Source: Malassezia japonica
Taxonomy: Eukaryota > Basidiomycota > Malasseziomycetes > Malasseziales > Malasseziaceae
Length of the DNA: 64,000 bases
NCBI RefSeq assembly: GCF_029542785.1
Contig: NC_083371.1
Span: 1,116,001-1,180,000, forward strand
Direction of reading: 5' to 3'
A program made the translations under genes and the position numbers. Numbering within the stretch: the stretch's first letter is position 1; the number at the start of each line of letters is the position of its first letter. The notes below the pieces were generated by a model. That model was not told the DNA's origin, did not search any database, and saw only the letters and a list, made by a program, of their open reading frames with translations. Shown here in pieces: positions 20,660 to 33,900 of this stretch.

Positions 20660-21683
20660 TTACTTTTTGCCAGACAGGGCAAGGAGCTGGCGGGTCCAGA
20701 TCTCGAAGTAGTCGCGGAAGTAGAACAGCAGGGCCTGCGACAAGACGGCCTTAGTGATCTGAGCCTGCATGCCCTGGTACCAACCCAGGATACCCTTCTC
20801 CTTAAAGATGCCGCCAAGGACCTCGAACGCGCTCTTGTACGGCGTGTTCTTGGCCTGCAGGCGAATCTTGGACAGGATGTAAGGGAAGGTAACGATCGTG
20901 GCGAGCGTCTTGGAGAGCGCGCCGACCAGGAATGACTTTCCGGGTGTCATTTTGCCGTCGGAAGCAGCAAGAATGATATTCTTGATACCTGGAGTTAGCC
21001 AAAACACGTACGCTCAAACACGCCGTAGGTGATCGCGGGGTTCACCGTCAGCACGAGACTAGGCTTGAGGCCGCGCCAGAAGCCAGTGATGCCGTCCTTC
21101 TCGTAGATGTCTTTGACGTGGCCAGCAACAGTCTCGTCTTCGCCGCTGTTCTCACCCGAGCCAATCTGCTGGCGCGTGGCAACCACACCCACTGGAGTCG
21201 TGAAAAGCTGCGCAAGCGCAGCCGACAGGGCACCGAGGATTAGCTCGGTAGCCGTGCTGAGCGCAGGCGCAAGCTCCTTCGACTGCAGGATGCGGCGGAT
21301 ATACAAAGAGCGGACGAGCGTGTACCAGTAGAAGTAGGCGAATTCTGCTTATCAGTCAGGAAACGTACGCTGAATGAACGAGTTCGCCATGTTGGCGGCG
21401 AACCCGCGGTACAGCGCGACGGGGCCCTCCTTGCTCTTGATGATGCTAATGAGGGTCTCGACAATGCCAAGCTGCTTCTTCACTTTGCCATCATCAGCGG
21501 TGTTCCGGTCGGCCTGGATACGCGTCTTGACACTGGGGTCAGCTCCGAGCCGGGACGTACGTGTCAAGCGGATATACGACGGCGTTGGAAAACACGCCTG
21601 GGGTCAGTGGGTCCAAGCGTATCATACATACCACCTAGCGCACCAGCGAGTGCATTCTCAAAAGGGGTCAAGGGCTTCGACAT
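20660..21683 (-). CDS. ANT1: Peroxisomal adenine nucleotide carrier (Ant1/PMP47, SLC25A17-like)
   Basis: Protein of 304 aa from exons 21683-21632, 21597-21561, 21532-21369, 21344-21012 and 20988-20660, with introns of 34, 28, 24 and 23 nt. It starts MSKPLTPFENALAGALGG. The mitochondrial-carrier signature PLDTVKTRIQ is recreated exactly across intron 2. Two further carrier repeats follow (TTPVGVVATRQQ and TFPYILSKIRLQ). The sequence pattern is that of PMP47/Ant1, which exchanges ATP for AMP across the peroxisomal membrane to support fatty-acid activation. That would suit a lipid-using yeast, but this is inference. Confidence 0.87.
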
Positions 21684-22005
21684 TTCTTAGGATCGATCGT
21701 GCAAAGCCGTCCAGGTCCCACTACTCCAAGCTGTCCGGAGAGTACCAGCCAAGCGTGGAGCAGGGACCAGACGGCGCAACGCCCCGCATAATTAGTAAAC
21801 CCCGGCAAACGCGCATGCATCCGGGCCGGGGTGAGAACATCTAGATCGGGCAGGGATCCCCGATCGCTAGGGTTTCATGCGCAGAGCCAAGAAGCGAGTC
21901 GGGAATATGTAGATCTAAGGAAGGTTTGCAGACAGAGCCTATCGACGCACGGCTGCAAAAAAAATAGCCGCATGCTTCCCTCATGGGCATCATACGCGGG
22001 TGTGT
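21684..22005. other. Intergenic region upstream of ANT1
   Basis: This 322-bp gap lies between the ANT1 ATG and the UGP1 stop, both minus strand. No ORF of interest or RNA gene is recognised. It holds two inverted repeats: ACCCCGG (21799-21805) with CCGGGGT (21826-21832), and GATCGGG (21844-21850) with CCCGATC (21859-21865). The first contains CGG-N15-CCG at 21803-21823, a spacing reminiscent of Zn2Cys6 factor sites. Confidence 0.4.
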
Positions 22006-23674
<1,669 letters not shown>

Positions 23675-24078
23675 ATTGCCGATCAAAGGGACAACGAAAT
23701 ATAGAGCACGGGAGTCGGAAAGCAACTCGTTGAGCTCGAGCTAATATGGAATGTCTACACGCGTCCAACGCGCCCTGAAACTCAAGACGCGCTGTCGTCC
23801 ATTCAGCCTCAGTTCCCGCATGATTATGTAATTTGTATCCAAGAAGGCAACGCCCCCTGGCTGTGCCTGTACGTGCATGCATCTCTGCCGCATTGGGGTC
23901 CCGGGTCCACGTGGAAATAAAGAAACGCACGGCTGTCGTTTGTTCTCAGCGCGGCAGAGGACATAAAAACTCCGCCCGTGCGCCGGGAATGCCAGGGACA
24001 TGCAGAACGTGGACACGGCGAAATAAGAGGCGGTGTGACACTATGGGTACGTGCGTTCCGACGCGCTCGCTAGTAAGG
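23675..24078. other. Intergenic region upstream of UGP1
   Basis: This 404-bp gap lies between the UGP1 ATG and the CAP2 stop, both minus strand. It must contain the UGP1 promoter and CAP2 3' UTR. CACGTG occurs at 23908-23913. No tRNA, snoRNA or conserved ORF was recognised by eye. A donor-like GTGCTC and an acceptor-like TATTAG near 23700-23750 leave open a 5' UTR exon of UGP1. Confidence 0.4.
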
Positions 24079-25067
24079 TCAACGCTGCCAGCCAGCAACC
24101 AGCTCCTCTTGCAGCTTTTTGGCATTACGGCTCGCCTCGAGGTCCTCGAGACTGCGCAGCTGGTCTACAACATCGCGCATCTTGCCAAAGTAGATTTCCT
24201 AGGCATTAGTTCATGGCCATAATACGCACCTGAAGCTGATTGCGGATCTTGCTCTCCACTTCTTCCACGATCCGGCCAAGGTTGACAACGTGCCCGGCTG
24301 CGTCGGAAACTTTCATAGTTTCCTCCGTCTCGGAGTCAGTAACAAGGTTACGTACCTGACGTGTAAGACTGCCGCTCAAATCAACGTTTCCAAGGGGGCC
24401 AACTCCACCCTCGCGGCGGTCGAGCGTCAGCATGACCGTACTCGATAGTTTATACTTGGCGCTCTGGACCGAGGTGGTGCCCTCTGTACCGGTCACCGTA
24501 GCAACTTCGAAGACATGGAGCGAGTCCCAGGTACCAAACGTGCCTTTGGCATCGGGGTCCGACGAGCTATCGAGGTCTGGGTAAGCTGATTCACATACCC
24601 TTCTTGAACAGGACAACTCCCGCAAAGTTTGCTGGGAGCTCGTTCGTAGCATCGCCACCTAGATCCCAGAGATAGGTGCTAGAATAGCCGGTTTCATAGT
24701 ACAGTTTGCGGTATGTTTCAAATGCATCGTTCGCCTGGAGCTCCAGCTCGCGCAGTTTGCCGGTCGGCACCACAGGCCCTTCTTCGTCGGCTGCATCTTC
24801 CAACGGGGGATTCCACGTGTTACTGATCCAGCTGCGCCAGCTCTCGCCGTCCCGGTTATAGTCGCAGCACAGAAACTCGCGCCCTGCACCAGCCTTCGAC
24901 TGGTCAATGCGCACGGTCAGCGGCTGGTCCACACCCGACGCCAGGTCGTCGGCGTGGTCCGGAAGCACTTTCATCAACTTTTCCACATTTCCTGTTACCT
25001 CCGCAGGTGGAAGCCGGCGAAGGACGTCCAGAGAAAGCGACAAAGGGTCGTCCGCGGCCGCACTCAT
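24079..25067 (-). CDS. CAP2: F-actin capping protein beta subunit
   Basis: Protein of about 302 aa. Exons are 25067-24599, 24576-24356, 24328-24230 and 24198-24079, with introns of 22, 27 and 31 nt. It has LRRLPP at the N-terminus, VDQPLTVR, CCDYNRDGESWRS, YLWDLGG and the last-exon EIYFGKMRDVVDQLRS. All are hallmarks of CapZ-beta, which caps actin barbed ends with the alpha subunit. The 27-nt intron (24329-24355) is inferred: it has a GTACGT donor and TTACTGAC branch, and its removal restores SLTRQTEE as in homologs. It ends in GAG and is a multiple of three, so retention would add nine residues without a stop. Confidence 0.88.
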
Positions 25068-25162
25068 CTCACGGTGTTCGGTGGGGACAACACACAAGGT
25101 GGAGGTCCCAGATGATTTCGCCACGTGGAGGTATTGTGAGCACCTGTTTCTCTCCAGGTCGA

Positions 25163-26382
25163 ATGGCTGCCCCGGAGAAGAAAGTGCAAGTCGTTGGGTT
25201 CCCGCCCGAGGTGCAGGGCCCCCCCAAGGAGGTGGAGACTGATTCTGAAAATGAGCAGGATCACAGAGAAGAGCCCGAGGTTACAGGCGACGAAGACGAG
25301 GTCGTGAACGTGCCCGATGAGCTCGACGAGGAGATCCAACAGATGCTCGGCTACCAGCATGAAAACGAACTCTACCTCGACATGTCGCACATGCGCATAA
25401 GCTCACTCAAGCAGCTTAATCTTGCCCGTTTCGGCGACACGCTGCAGCGTATTGATTTACGTCAAAACCAAATTAAGCATATGAGCGGGAAAGAGCTGAG
25501 CCATGTCCCTAACTTGAAGGAGCTTGACTTGTACGACAATTCGATTGAGCACATTAGTGGATTGGAAAACCTTTTGGAACTTGAGTATGTAACTACGCTA
25601 ACACGCAGATCGCTTGACCTGTCCTTCAACAACATTCGGCACATTTCGCGTATCTCGCACTTGCCCAAGCTCGAGACGGTTTATTTTGTCCAGAATAAGA
25701 TTGCGCGCGTGCGTCCTTTGGACTTCCAGCCGCCCCTGACGCACTGTCTCATCAATCTGGAGTTGGGCGGAAACCGCCTTCGTGTACGTCCGCGGTACTC
25801 ACGCAGTCTCTGGAGAACCTCAGCTCGCTAGTTAATCTCGAGCAGCTTTGGATTGGAAAGAACAAGCTCACCTCGCTCAAGGTACGTGATGATGCTCATG
25901 CCAGGGAATTGAAAACCTGCGGAAGCTGCGTATTATCTCTGCCCAGTCCAATCGTCTGACGAAGTTGGAGGGTCTGGAGACGTTGACGGAATTGGAGGAG
26001 CTTTATTTCTCCCACAATGCTGTGACGGAACTTTCTGGCCTTGAGAACAACCACAAACTCTCGGTGCTGGATTTGGCCGCGAATCAGGTGGAGTCGTTCG
26101 ACGGCGTGCAACACCTCAACCTGATGTCGCAGTTTTATGTATGTCGCCCTATGCTTACAACAGGCCAATGACAACAAAGTCAAGGATCTCTCCGTTCTGG
26201 ATAAGTACCTGAGTGTACAATGTATGCCCGAGCTCGAGACTTTGTACGTCGAAGGCAACCCCATCCAGCGTGAGCTCGGCACGGCATACCGGCGCAAGGT
26301 GCAGCTCATTCTTCCTCAAGTCCGCCAGTTGGATGCCACGTACGTCACCCTTCTCACTAACAACAGGCTCGTGCGTCGCTAA
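25163..26382 (+). CDS. SDS22: Protein phosphatase 1 regulator Sds22 (leucine-rich repeats)
   Basis: Protein of 365 aa from exons 25163-25584, 25609-25783, 25807-25881, 25905-26138, 26164-26339 and 26367-26382 (16 nt), with introns of 24, 23, 23, 25 and 27 nt. An acidic N-terminus is followed by about ten 22-residue SDS22-type leucine-rich repeats (for example LKELDLYDNSIEHISGLENL) and a C-terminal LETLYVEGNPIQRE cap ending QLDATLVRR. Known role: it binds PP1 and directs it in mitosis and PP1 biogenesis. The start at 25163 (MAAPEKK) follows a pyrimidine-rich CTCTCCAG, so a 5' UTR intron is possible. It is divergent from CAP2, with CACGTG at 25122 between them. Confidence 0.92.
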
Positions 26383-26433
26383 ATGCTAGTCATTTTTTAT
26401 ATTCTCTGTATGGTACATCGCGGCAAGATCCTT

Positions 26434-26883
26434 TTACGAGCGCTGCGGCTTAGAGAGCAGCATACGATCCACCAGACGCGAATAGAACGTGCCATTCATA
26501 CCCGACGATGGCATTTTGGGGGCACCCGGCTGTCCAGGCTCCGGACGCTCCGAGCCACCGTCCGACTCCTTGCCGATGTAGACGTAAGGCTTGAGCTTGG
26601 TATCGTTGAGACCGGGGGGCACCACAAAAGAGATGGTACGACCCTCGTCAATGCGGTGCGTACGCAGATTCCATGTCCGCTCACGGCCCTGCTCGTCATA
26701 GAGCTGGTTACCGCTGCGATCAGCCAGCGCAACACGCTTGCGCTGCATAATGTTGCCGGTCCTTGTGCCTGTCATTAGATCGCATCAAAAAAACGCACCC
26801 TTATAAAAGTCCTTGTTAGCCTTCTTCGAGTTCAGCGGAAGGCGGCTCGCCTTGGACGCGACGGACTGCGTCGCGCGAAACAT
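26434..26883 (-). CDS. MRPL27: Mitochondrial large-subunit ribosomal protein mL41
   Basis: Protein of 139 aa from exons 26883-26799 and 26768-26434, with a 30-nt intron. The joined KKANKDFYKGTRTGNIM matches the YKGTR-x-G segment of the mL41/Mrpl27 family, and NDTKLKPYVY matches its conserved FxLKPYV end. A basic, hydroxylated N-terminus (MFRATQSVASKASRLP) fits mitochondrial import. It is divergent from ARB1, with 189 bp of shared promoter, pairing a mitoribosomal protein with a cytosolic ribosome factor. Confidence 0.8.
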
Positions 26884-27072
26884 GACCAAGAGCTTCGCGT
26901 AGCGTGGCCGATCCGCTCGTGGAGTGGAAGAAACCGCACTGCAGGTCACATGATTTGTCAGTACGTCATAATCAGAAACAGAAAAAGGTTGCCCGGGCAA
27001 CACTTACCAGGGTCTTTTCGTCTGCTACCACGCAAAGAGCCTTCTTCGCGTGTACTAGATCTAAAAGTCAAA

Positions 27073-29009
27073 ATGCCCCCCGTTTCTGCCTCCAAAGCAA
27101 AGCGCCAAGCGTACGTACGATTGAGATTGAGATTGAGCATGTGCTAACTCGCTTTAGTGAAAAGGCCGCCAAGCAGGCTGCCAAGGCCGAGAAGAGTGGC
27201 TCTTCGGCTGCCACCGAGTCCACCGACGCCACGACGGCCACGACTTCCACCAAGGCCACTTCTGCCGATGAGGAGAGCGGTCCTATTACCGATATGAAGA
27301 AGCTCGCTCTCGCCACGGAGCGTAACGCCTCCGGTGTCATTGTCAGCGACAAGCAGAGCCGTGACATTCACATCGAGAGCTTCTCGATGTCGTTCCACGG
27401 TCGTCTTCTGATTGACAATGCTGTTGTCCAGCTTAACTACGGTCAGCGTTACGGTCTCCTGGGTGAGAACGGCTCGGGTAAGACCACTTTCCTGGAGGCG
27501 CTGGCGAACCGCGACGTGGAGATCCCTGAGCACATTGACATCTACCTCGTCCGTGGTGAGGCTGACCCGTCGAACGAGAACGCGCTTGACTACATCATCA
27601 AGTCGGCTCGTGAGAAGGTCGCCCGTCTCGAGAGGGAGATTGAGGACATGTCGGTTGCCGACGACATTGACGAGGTCGCTCTCGAGCTCAAGTACGAGGA
27701 GCTCGAGGAGCTCGACCCCAGCACCTTCGAGGCCAAGGCCAGTGCCATTCTTCACGGTCTCGGTTTCTCGCAGACGATGATGGCCAAGCCGACCCGTGAC
27801 CTGTCGGGTGGCTGGCGTATGCGTGTGTCGCTCGCCCGTGCCCTGTTCATCAAGCCCCACCTTCTGCTGCTTGACGAGCCGACGAACCACTTGGACCTGG
27901 AGGCCGTCGTGTGGCTGGAGGCTTACCTGTCGACCTACAACCACATTCTCGTCTTCACCTCGCACAGTGCCGACTTCATGGACAACGTCTGCACCAACAT
28001 TCTGGACCTGACGCTCCTGAAGCAGTTCCTTACCTACGGTGGTAACTACTCCACCTACGTGCGCACTAAGTCGGACAACGAGGTGAACCAGATGAAGGCG
28101 TACCACAAGCAGCAGGAGGAGATTCAGCACATCAAGAAGTTCATTGCCAGCGCTGGTACTTACGCCAACCTGGTGAAGCAGGCCAAGTCCAAGCAGAAGA
28201 TCATCGACAAGATGGAGGCTGCTGGTCTCATCGAGCCCGTGGTGCAGCCCAAGCCGCTGCGCTTCAACTTCGAGGACGTGCGCAAGCTCCCTCCCCCGAT
28301 CATTGCCTTCAACGATGTCGGTTTCAGCTACAGTGGCAAGAAGGAGGACTTCCTGTACCAGGACCTCAGCTTTGGTATTGATATGGACAGCCGTGTGGCC
28401 ATTGTGGGTCAGAACGGTACCGGCAAGTCGACGCTGCTCAACCTGATCACCGGCATGCTGATGCCCGTGGAGGGTAGTGTGCAGCGCCACGCTGGTCTTA
28501 AGCTCGGCAAGTACTCGCAGCACTCTGCCGACCAGCTGCCCTACGACAAGAGCCCGATCGAGTACATCGAGTCGAAGAACAAGGAGAAGTTCCCTGACAA
28601 GGATGTCCAGTTCTGGCGTGGCCAGCTCGGCCGCTTCGGTCTCTCGGGTCAGCACCAGACCTCGGCGATCCGTACGCTCTCGGACGGTCTGCGTAACCGT
28701 GTCGTGTTTGCCCAGCTTGCCATGGAGAACCCTCATATCCTGCTGCTTGACGAGCCCACCAACCATTTGGACATGGGCTCGATCGATGCGCTTGCATCGG
28801 CCATCAAGGAGTTCGAGGGTGGTGTGGTGATCGTCTCGCACGACTTCCGTCTCATTTCGCAGGTCGCCGAGGAGCTCTGGGAGGTCAAGGACCGCAAGAT
28901 TGTCAACCTGTCTAAGCAGGACATTGGCATTGCGGACTACAAGAAGATCCTCATGAAGAACAGTGCGGATGCGATCGAGCGCGCCAAGATGTCTGCCAAG
29001 ACCTTGTAA
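27073..29009 (+). CDS. ARB1: ABC-F ATPase Arb1/ABCF2, ribosome biogenesis
   Basis: Protein of 629 aa. Exon 1 (27073-27110) encodes MPPVSASKAKRQA; a 47-nt intron follows; exon 2 is 27158-29009. There are two ABC ATPase domains. The first has Walker A GENGSGKT, signature LSGGW and LLLLDEPTNHLD. The second has GQNGTGKS, signature LSDGL and LLLLDEPTNHLD. The linker between them is charged. No membrane segments are present, as expected for ABC-F. Arb1 works in 40S and 60S export and ribosome recycling. Codon use is more restricted (many GGT and C-ending codons) than in neighbours, consistent with high expression. Confidence 0.95.
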
Positions 29010-29290
29010 GCGCGAGCACGCCCGACCATCTACTATGCGCGGCGTTTTGCGTTCCGCGCTTTGTTAATGACCTCTCCCTGTCCTGTTGGCTCAGGGCTTT
29101 TTCTAAAATTAGCAACTATAGCCTCTGACACGTGGCCTTTTTCTATGCATGGCACTGCAGCCTAGCACGCGTGCATATTATGTGGCAAAACAGCCTCTCA
29201 TCGCCCAGGACTGCCCACTGTACCCCTTCCTCGATTGGCTGGCACCGTCGACGCCGTTGAGCATTGGGGATTGTGAGAGCGTTTAGGAAG
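29010..29290. other. Intergenic region ARB1-HAP3
   Basis: This 281-bp gap lies between tandem genes. It contains the ARB1 3' UTR, with AT-rich tracts after 29100, and the HAP3 promoter, with CACGTG at 29129-29134. No further gene was recognised. Confidence 0.4.
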
Positions 29291-29965
29291 ATGTCCAACA
29301 CGGAAGAGAGCAACACTGCCGTGGCTGATATCGCTGTTCCCGCCAGCGAACCCAAAGGTATTGAGCAGGCTGCGGACACTTCGGGCGCGACCGACGCGAC
29401 GTCGGTCGGGACGAACTGGCCAGCGGAAGGTCAAGGCGCGGGCGCTGATGGCGCAAAGCTGGCCGGCTCCGGCACGCCGGGTGCGTGGCCTTCGCACCTG
29501 CCGCCCCTCCCATCCCAATCTGCTGGTGCGGATCTCCCCATTGCCAACATTTCGCGCATCATGAAACGCGCGTTGCCCGACAATGGCAAGATTGCGAAAA
29601 ATGCGAAAGAGTGCATGCAAGAGTGTGTGAGCGAGCTGATTAGCTTCATCACCTCGGAAGCGAGTGACCGTTGTGGCAGCGAAAAGCGCAAGACGATCAA
29701 CGGCGATGATATCCTCTACTCTCTCCGTGTATTGGGCTTTGACAACTATGAGCAAGTCCTTAAAGTGTATTTGAGTCGCTACCGTCAGGCGCAAGAAGAG
29801 AACCCGCGGCAGCGCCGTCGGAGATCGACCAAGCGGCGCTCGTCTGCCCAGGACGGCTCCAATCCTGACGAAGCCACCCCGGGCGGTACCATGCAAGGGG
29901 GTGACGATGGCGACGAGGATGGCGACGATATTGAGAGCGACGAAGAGGCAGAGGAGGAGGAGTAA
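29291..29965 (+). CDS. HAP3: CCAAT-binding factor subunit HAP3/NF-YB
   Basis: Single exon of 224 aa. The histone-fold NF-YB core covers about residues 85-175: [20 protein letters not shown], then [34 protein letters not shown] and [17 protein letters not shown]. The N-terminus is Ala/Gly-rich and disordered. The C-terminus is basic ([11 protein letters not shown]) and then very acidic. It binds CCAAT with HAP2 and HAP5 and controls respiration and iron genes in other fungi. The start is the first ATG after a non-ATG open stretch. Confidence 0.95.
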   Translation: MSNTEESNTAVADIAVPASEPKGIEQAADTSGATDATSVGTNWPAEGQGAGADGAKLAGSGTPGAWPSHLPPLPSQSAGADLPIANISRIMKRALPDNGKIAKNAKECMQECVSELISFITSEASDRCGSEKRKTINGDDILYSLRVLGFDNYEQVLKVYLSRYRQAQEENPRQRRRRSTKRRSSAQDGSNPDEATPGGTMQGGDDGDEDGDDIESDEEAEEEE

Positions 29966-30167
29966 ACTATCTCCTAACTCTGCTGATACTTTCTTTGCCA
30001 AAATAGTTGGCGCTCGATACATCAATATCGCGCTGTTGTTGTACCTAGTAATGTATTGAACACCTCCATGTAAGCACACTCCGTATACTACGCGGTGTCT
30101 ATCCTCTTATTATGTATATAGGCCGCTTTCCCTCCTATGGCCAATTTCGCGATCAAAGCAAGTCGAA

Positions 30168-30772
30168 TTACTCTGGTGGTTAGAGCGTCTCACGCGGAAG
30201 ACATACCAGAAACAAGCGCGAGAATCATACTGTGGTCAGCACGTGCATGCCCTTATACGTACCGGTAGAGATAGTAGAAGAAGGACAGGAGGTAGAAGCC
30301 CAACTTGATAAAGCTTTCCTTTTTGTGGCTCATGAGCGTGCGGAAGATCTCAGTAGCGTCCAGCAAATAGTTGTTGTTGATTACTCTGTCGTGTTAGTGC
30401 GAGCGCGTACTTGTTCGCGTTATAGGCCACCAAAGGAGCATTGATCACGAAAGCAATCCACTGGCCCGAGAGCAGGAAAAGCGTCGTGAGGAATGCGTGC
30501 GCACCCATTTCCGGGAGCGTAAACTGCGATTAGACCGCTCACGTACGTTGTTCAGCTTCGAGCACAGGTCGATCGGGTTAATGTAGTCCGATTCGAGGTC
30601 CGAGTACAGAATAACCTAGACGTGAGCACATTGCAGATACATACGTAGAACACCATCACGAACAGCAGGATGGCCGTCAGCAAGATGGCAAACAAAAAGA
30701 GCCAACCTGAGCCCGGTTAGTCTCTGCTCGCGCTTGACGCAGCCAGGCTGCTCACATACCGTCTCCAGGCAT
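30168..30772 (-). CDS. ERV14: Cornichon-type ER cargo receptor Erv14
   Basis: Protein of 135 aa from seven exons: 30772-30760 (13 nt), 30706-30645, 30615-30547, 30523-30411, 30385-30263, 30229-30207 (23 nt) and 30172-30168 (5 nt). Introns are 53, 29, 23, 25, 33 and 34 nt. The product starts [20 protein letters not shown] and contains [24 protein letters not shown] and [16 protein letters not shown]. It is a three-helix cornichon protein that packages membrane cargo into COPII vesicles. The last intron has GTATGT and CTAAC and leads to a 5-nt exon giving SE-stop. Reading through would end a few residues later (stop at 30190). A likely 43-nt 5' UTR intron (30776-30818) ends three bases before the ATG. 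Confidence 0.92.
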
Positions 30773-30931
30773 TTTCTGTGCGGTGTTAGTCTCGCGCTCA
30801 GAATAGGCGGTCACGTACGAGGAATTATCTAGTGAGGACGCGTGGATAAAGGCCGGATTATTTGCAGGAGCCGAAACACGGACGGAGCGATCAGTGCTTA
30901 TGTAAAAATCTAGGGACAGGCACGCCGCATG

Positions 30932-33900
30932 CTAGCCAGCGGCCGACGCCGCGGGCGCCGCGGCAGCGCTTGCGAGTCGTGCGCGCTTGGTCGCCACCAC
31001 ATCCGACACTGTGTGAGAGGCGCGACGTACATATGAGTTTCTCCGGTAGCCAGTCGCCGTTATTGATCAAGAGCACCTTCATTAGCTCGTGGTATCGTAA
31101 GCCCGAGAGGAGCTTGGGTGTAATCAAAAAGTACCTAGCGTGAGCGTTCCCAGCAACGTACTGTCCTGCCTCGGCGCGGCATGTGATCGCGACCATCTGG
31201 TCGTGCACCGCGCGCTCCGCACGCGGGTCCATGCCTTGATTAATTTCGTCGACAAGCGAGAAAGGCGAACGCGAGAGCTCTGTCAGGCTCAACAGGTAGA
31301 GAATTGTCGAAAGAGAGCGTTCCTGGGTGAGCAAAAATACGTACGCCTCCTGACTGTCGCTGTCCAGTAAGCAGCTGAAGCTGTTCCGTATCACGGAACT
31401 TGACCAGGATATCGATGCCCCACTTTTCATAGTCCTCGTCGCGCGCCAAGCGAATTTCGCCGGCACACCCAAGGCGCTGAAACGCAGCAGAAAAACGCTC
31501 GTTTACGTTGAAGATGAGCGTCTCGAGCGCAGGGAGCCACAAGTTCTCCACGCGCTGGATCGCCGCCTCAAACCGCGTCTGCTCGAGGCGCGTCGCTTCG
31601 ATCGTTTCTTTCAGCTGCGCGACCTTGGCCTTGCGCTGACGGAAGGCCTCGACGACGTTCGGCCCGACGCCCCACGGGATGTCGAGTGCGGCCTGAGCGC
31701 TGTTCAACTGCATCTCAAGCTGGTCGACGCTCTCTGTGTCGTCGGCATACTGCTCGCGGAAGGCCTCGCGCATCGCATCGTCGCACTCGTCCATCCGCTG
31801 CTCGTACAAACGCTTACACGCCAGTGTCTCTTCCTTGGCCTGCGTGAAAGCGACAAGCACCTGCTCAAGCGCATGGTGTGCCTCGCGCAGCGCCGACTGG
31901 CGCTCGCGTAGCGCATCGGTGCACTGGTTGAGCTGCGTGGTATAGTGCAGGCTGCTCAGTACCATTGCGTCACAGTCCGCACGCGCTTCCATCATCGATG
32001 TCAGCGTGCGCAGGAGACGCTCGGCGAGCTTTCCAAGCTCGACAGCAACCTTGCGGCGCTCCTCTTCGATGCGCCGGCGCTGAGCGGCAACCGGCGGCCG
32101 TGCCTCTTCGCGCGCGAGCTTCTGGCGCTCCGCCTGGAGGATCGCTTGGGCCTTGCGCCATTCGGCAACGACGCGCTGCGCGTCGCGCTGTTTCTCGGCG
32201 AGCTGGTCGCGCTGTGCAACGAGATCGCGGTAGCGGTCTTTGTGCTGTGTGTGCGTCGCGTGGAGTCGCTGTTTCCGCTCGTCCAGCGCAGCAAAGCGCT
32301 CGGCGAGTAGGCGCAGTTCGTTCTCGGCGTGCTCGCGCGCCTCGGACTGGCCCGAGTGTGCAAAGTTTCGCAGCGGCTTCAGGTCGTTGGAGCGCGTCAC
32401 CGGCAGGCGCTTGCCGTACTTGGACACGGTCGTGGAAAAGACGGTCGAGCCGATAATGTACCGCTGAAAGTAGCCGCTGCGTTCCACCTGCTCGGGCTGC
32501 GCATTGCCACGCACCGAGATGGGAATCAGGTGAAAGTGCGCCGAGTGGCACAGGAAACGCAGCACGTCTTCAGGCGCATCGACCATGTCCAACGCATAGT
32601 TGTCAAAGCCCATGCGGTGCAACTCTTCCGCAGGGATTGGAGGCTGATAGTCGCTTAGTGCGCGGCCGCCTTCGAGCTCGACGACGTTCAAGCGCCAGCC
32701 GCGCTTGTCGATCAGCTCACGCGTAAACAAATCATAGTCCGCACGGCACTGGCACACAAATGTCCGCTGAAAGTTCCAGTTGAGGCACGTCTCGACGGCG
32801 CGTGCTGCCTGCGGCTGCTTTACGTCGAGCAGGACAAGGATCGGATCGTAGACGTTCTTTTGGAAAATGTCGCGGTGGTTCGCGAGCCATTCGATCGCAT
32901 CGTAGGTATCTTTGTCACCCCGCGCCAGGATCTGCATGCGCTGGTGGCGCACGTTGTTGAGCCGCGCGAGTTTCTGCTCGGCCTGCTCTTTCCGCACGCG
33001 GTACTGGCGCTCCTCGGTCGCAAGATCCGTCTGCTGCGCCTCGACATCGCGCATGTCCTCTGCCGCAGCGCGCATCTCGGTCTTGACCGTGCGCAGCTGG
33101 GCGTCGACTTCCGCGGACGCGTGCTGCGGCTCGTTGGACGTCCGCTCCTCGAGCTCGGCGACGCCCCGCCGCAAGTCGGCAATGAGCTGCTGCCGGTTGG
33201 TCTCGGCGACCTCGAGCTGCTTCTCCTGCTCGTGCAAGGCCGTCATTTCAAAGTCGGCGCGTTCGCGGTCCTGTGCAATGCGTTTGACGGTCGCGTGCGT
33301 CGCATCCGCGTCACGGCGGCGATCGGTGAGACGCAGCTCGATCTTTTGGACCTTTTGCTGCACGCGTCTGTGTGAGAGTCGGTACGTACTCGCGTTCTTC
33401 TTGGAGGGGCTGCAATGCGCGCTCTGCCGCACGCACCGCCTCCTTCGCCTCCGCACGCTCTGCGTGCGCAATGTCGTAGCGCTGCTTTGCCTCGCGGTAT
33501 TGCGCGTAGGGAATGCGCGCTTGGAGCATCGTGACGCGTTTCTCGAGCTCGACACGCTCTTCATACCGTCGCACGTCGCGCTCAAGGACGAGATTGCGTT
33601 CCTCGAGGTGGTCGTGCTCTTGCACGTCGCGCTCGACGCGCGCCTTGACCTTGGCCAGCTCGTGTCCTTGGCTGATCAGCGAAGCGTGCCACTCGCTCAG
33701 CTCCGGGTGGCCGGCAGCATGCTGCGTCTCTTGTAAAAGGCGCGAGGGGGACATGCACGCAAAGTCCGCGACGCGGTCCTGCGGAAGAAACGCACAGAGA
33801 TTGCCGACCTCGATGTGAAAGGGCGACACGGCCTCGGTGATTTCCTTCGCACTGGCGTTGCGGCCGTTGAGCATCCAGTCGCTCGAGTTCGTCTCGCGGA

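Noticed and set aside
25134..25158. A 22-nt 5' UTR intron just upstream of the SDS22 ATG
   Set aside because: The size, GTGAGC donor and CTCTCCAG acceptor fit, but no CTNAC branch motif is present, so it is not annotated.
27144..28841. A 565-codon open frame antisense to ARB1
   Set aside because: It mirrors the strongly biased codons of ARB1 on the other strand, is rich in Leu/Val/Glu/Arg repeats and matches no family. It is a codon-bias shadow.
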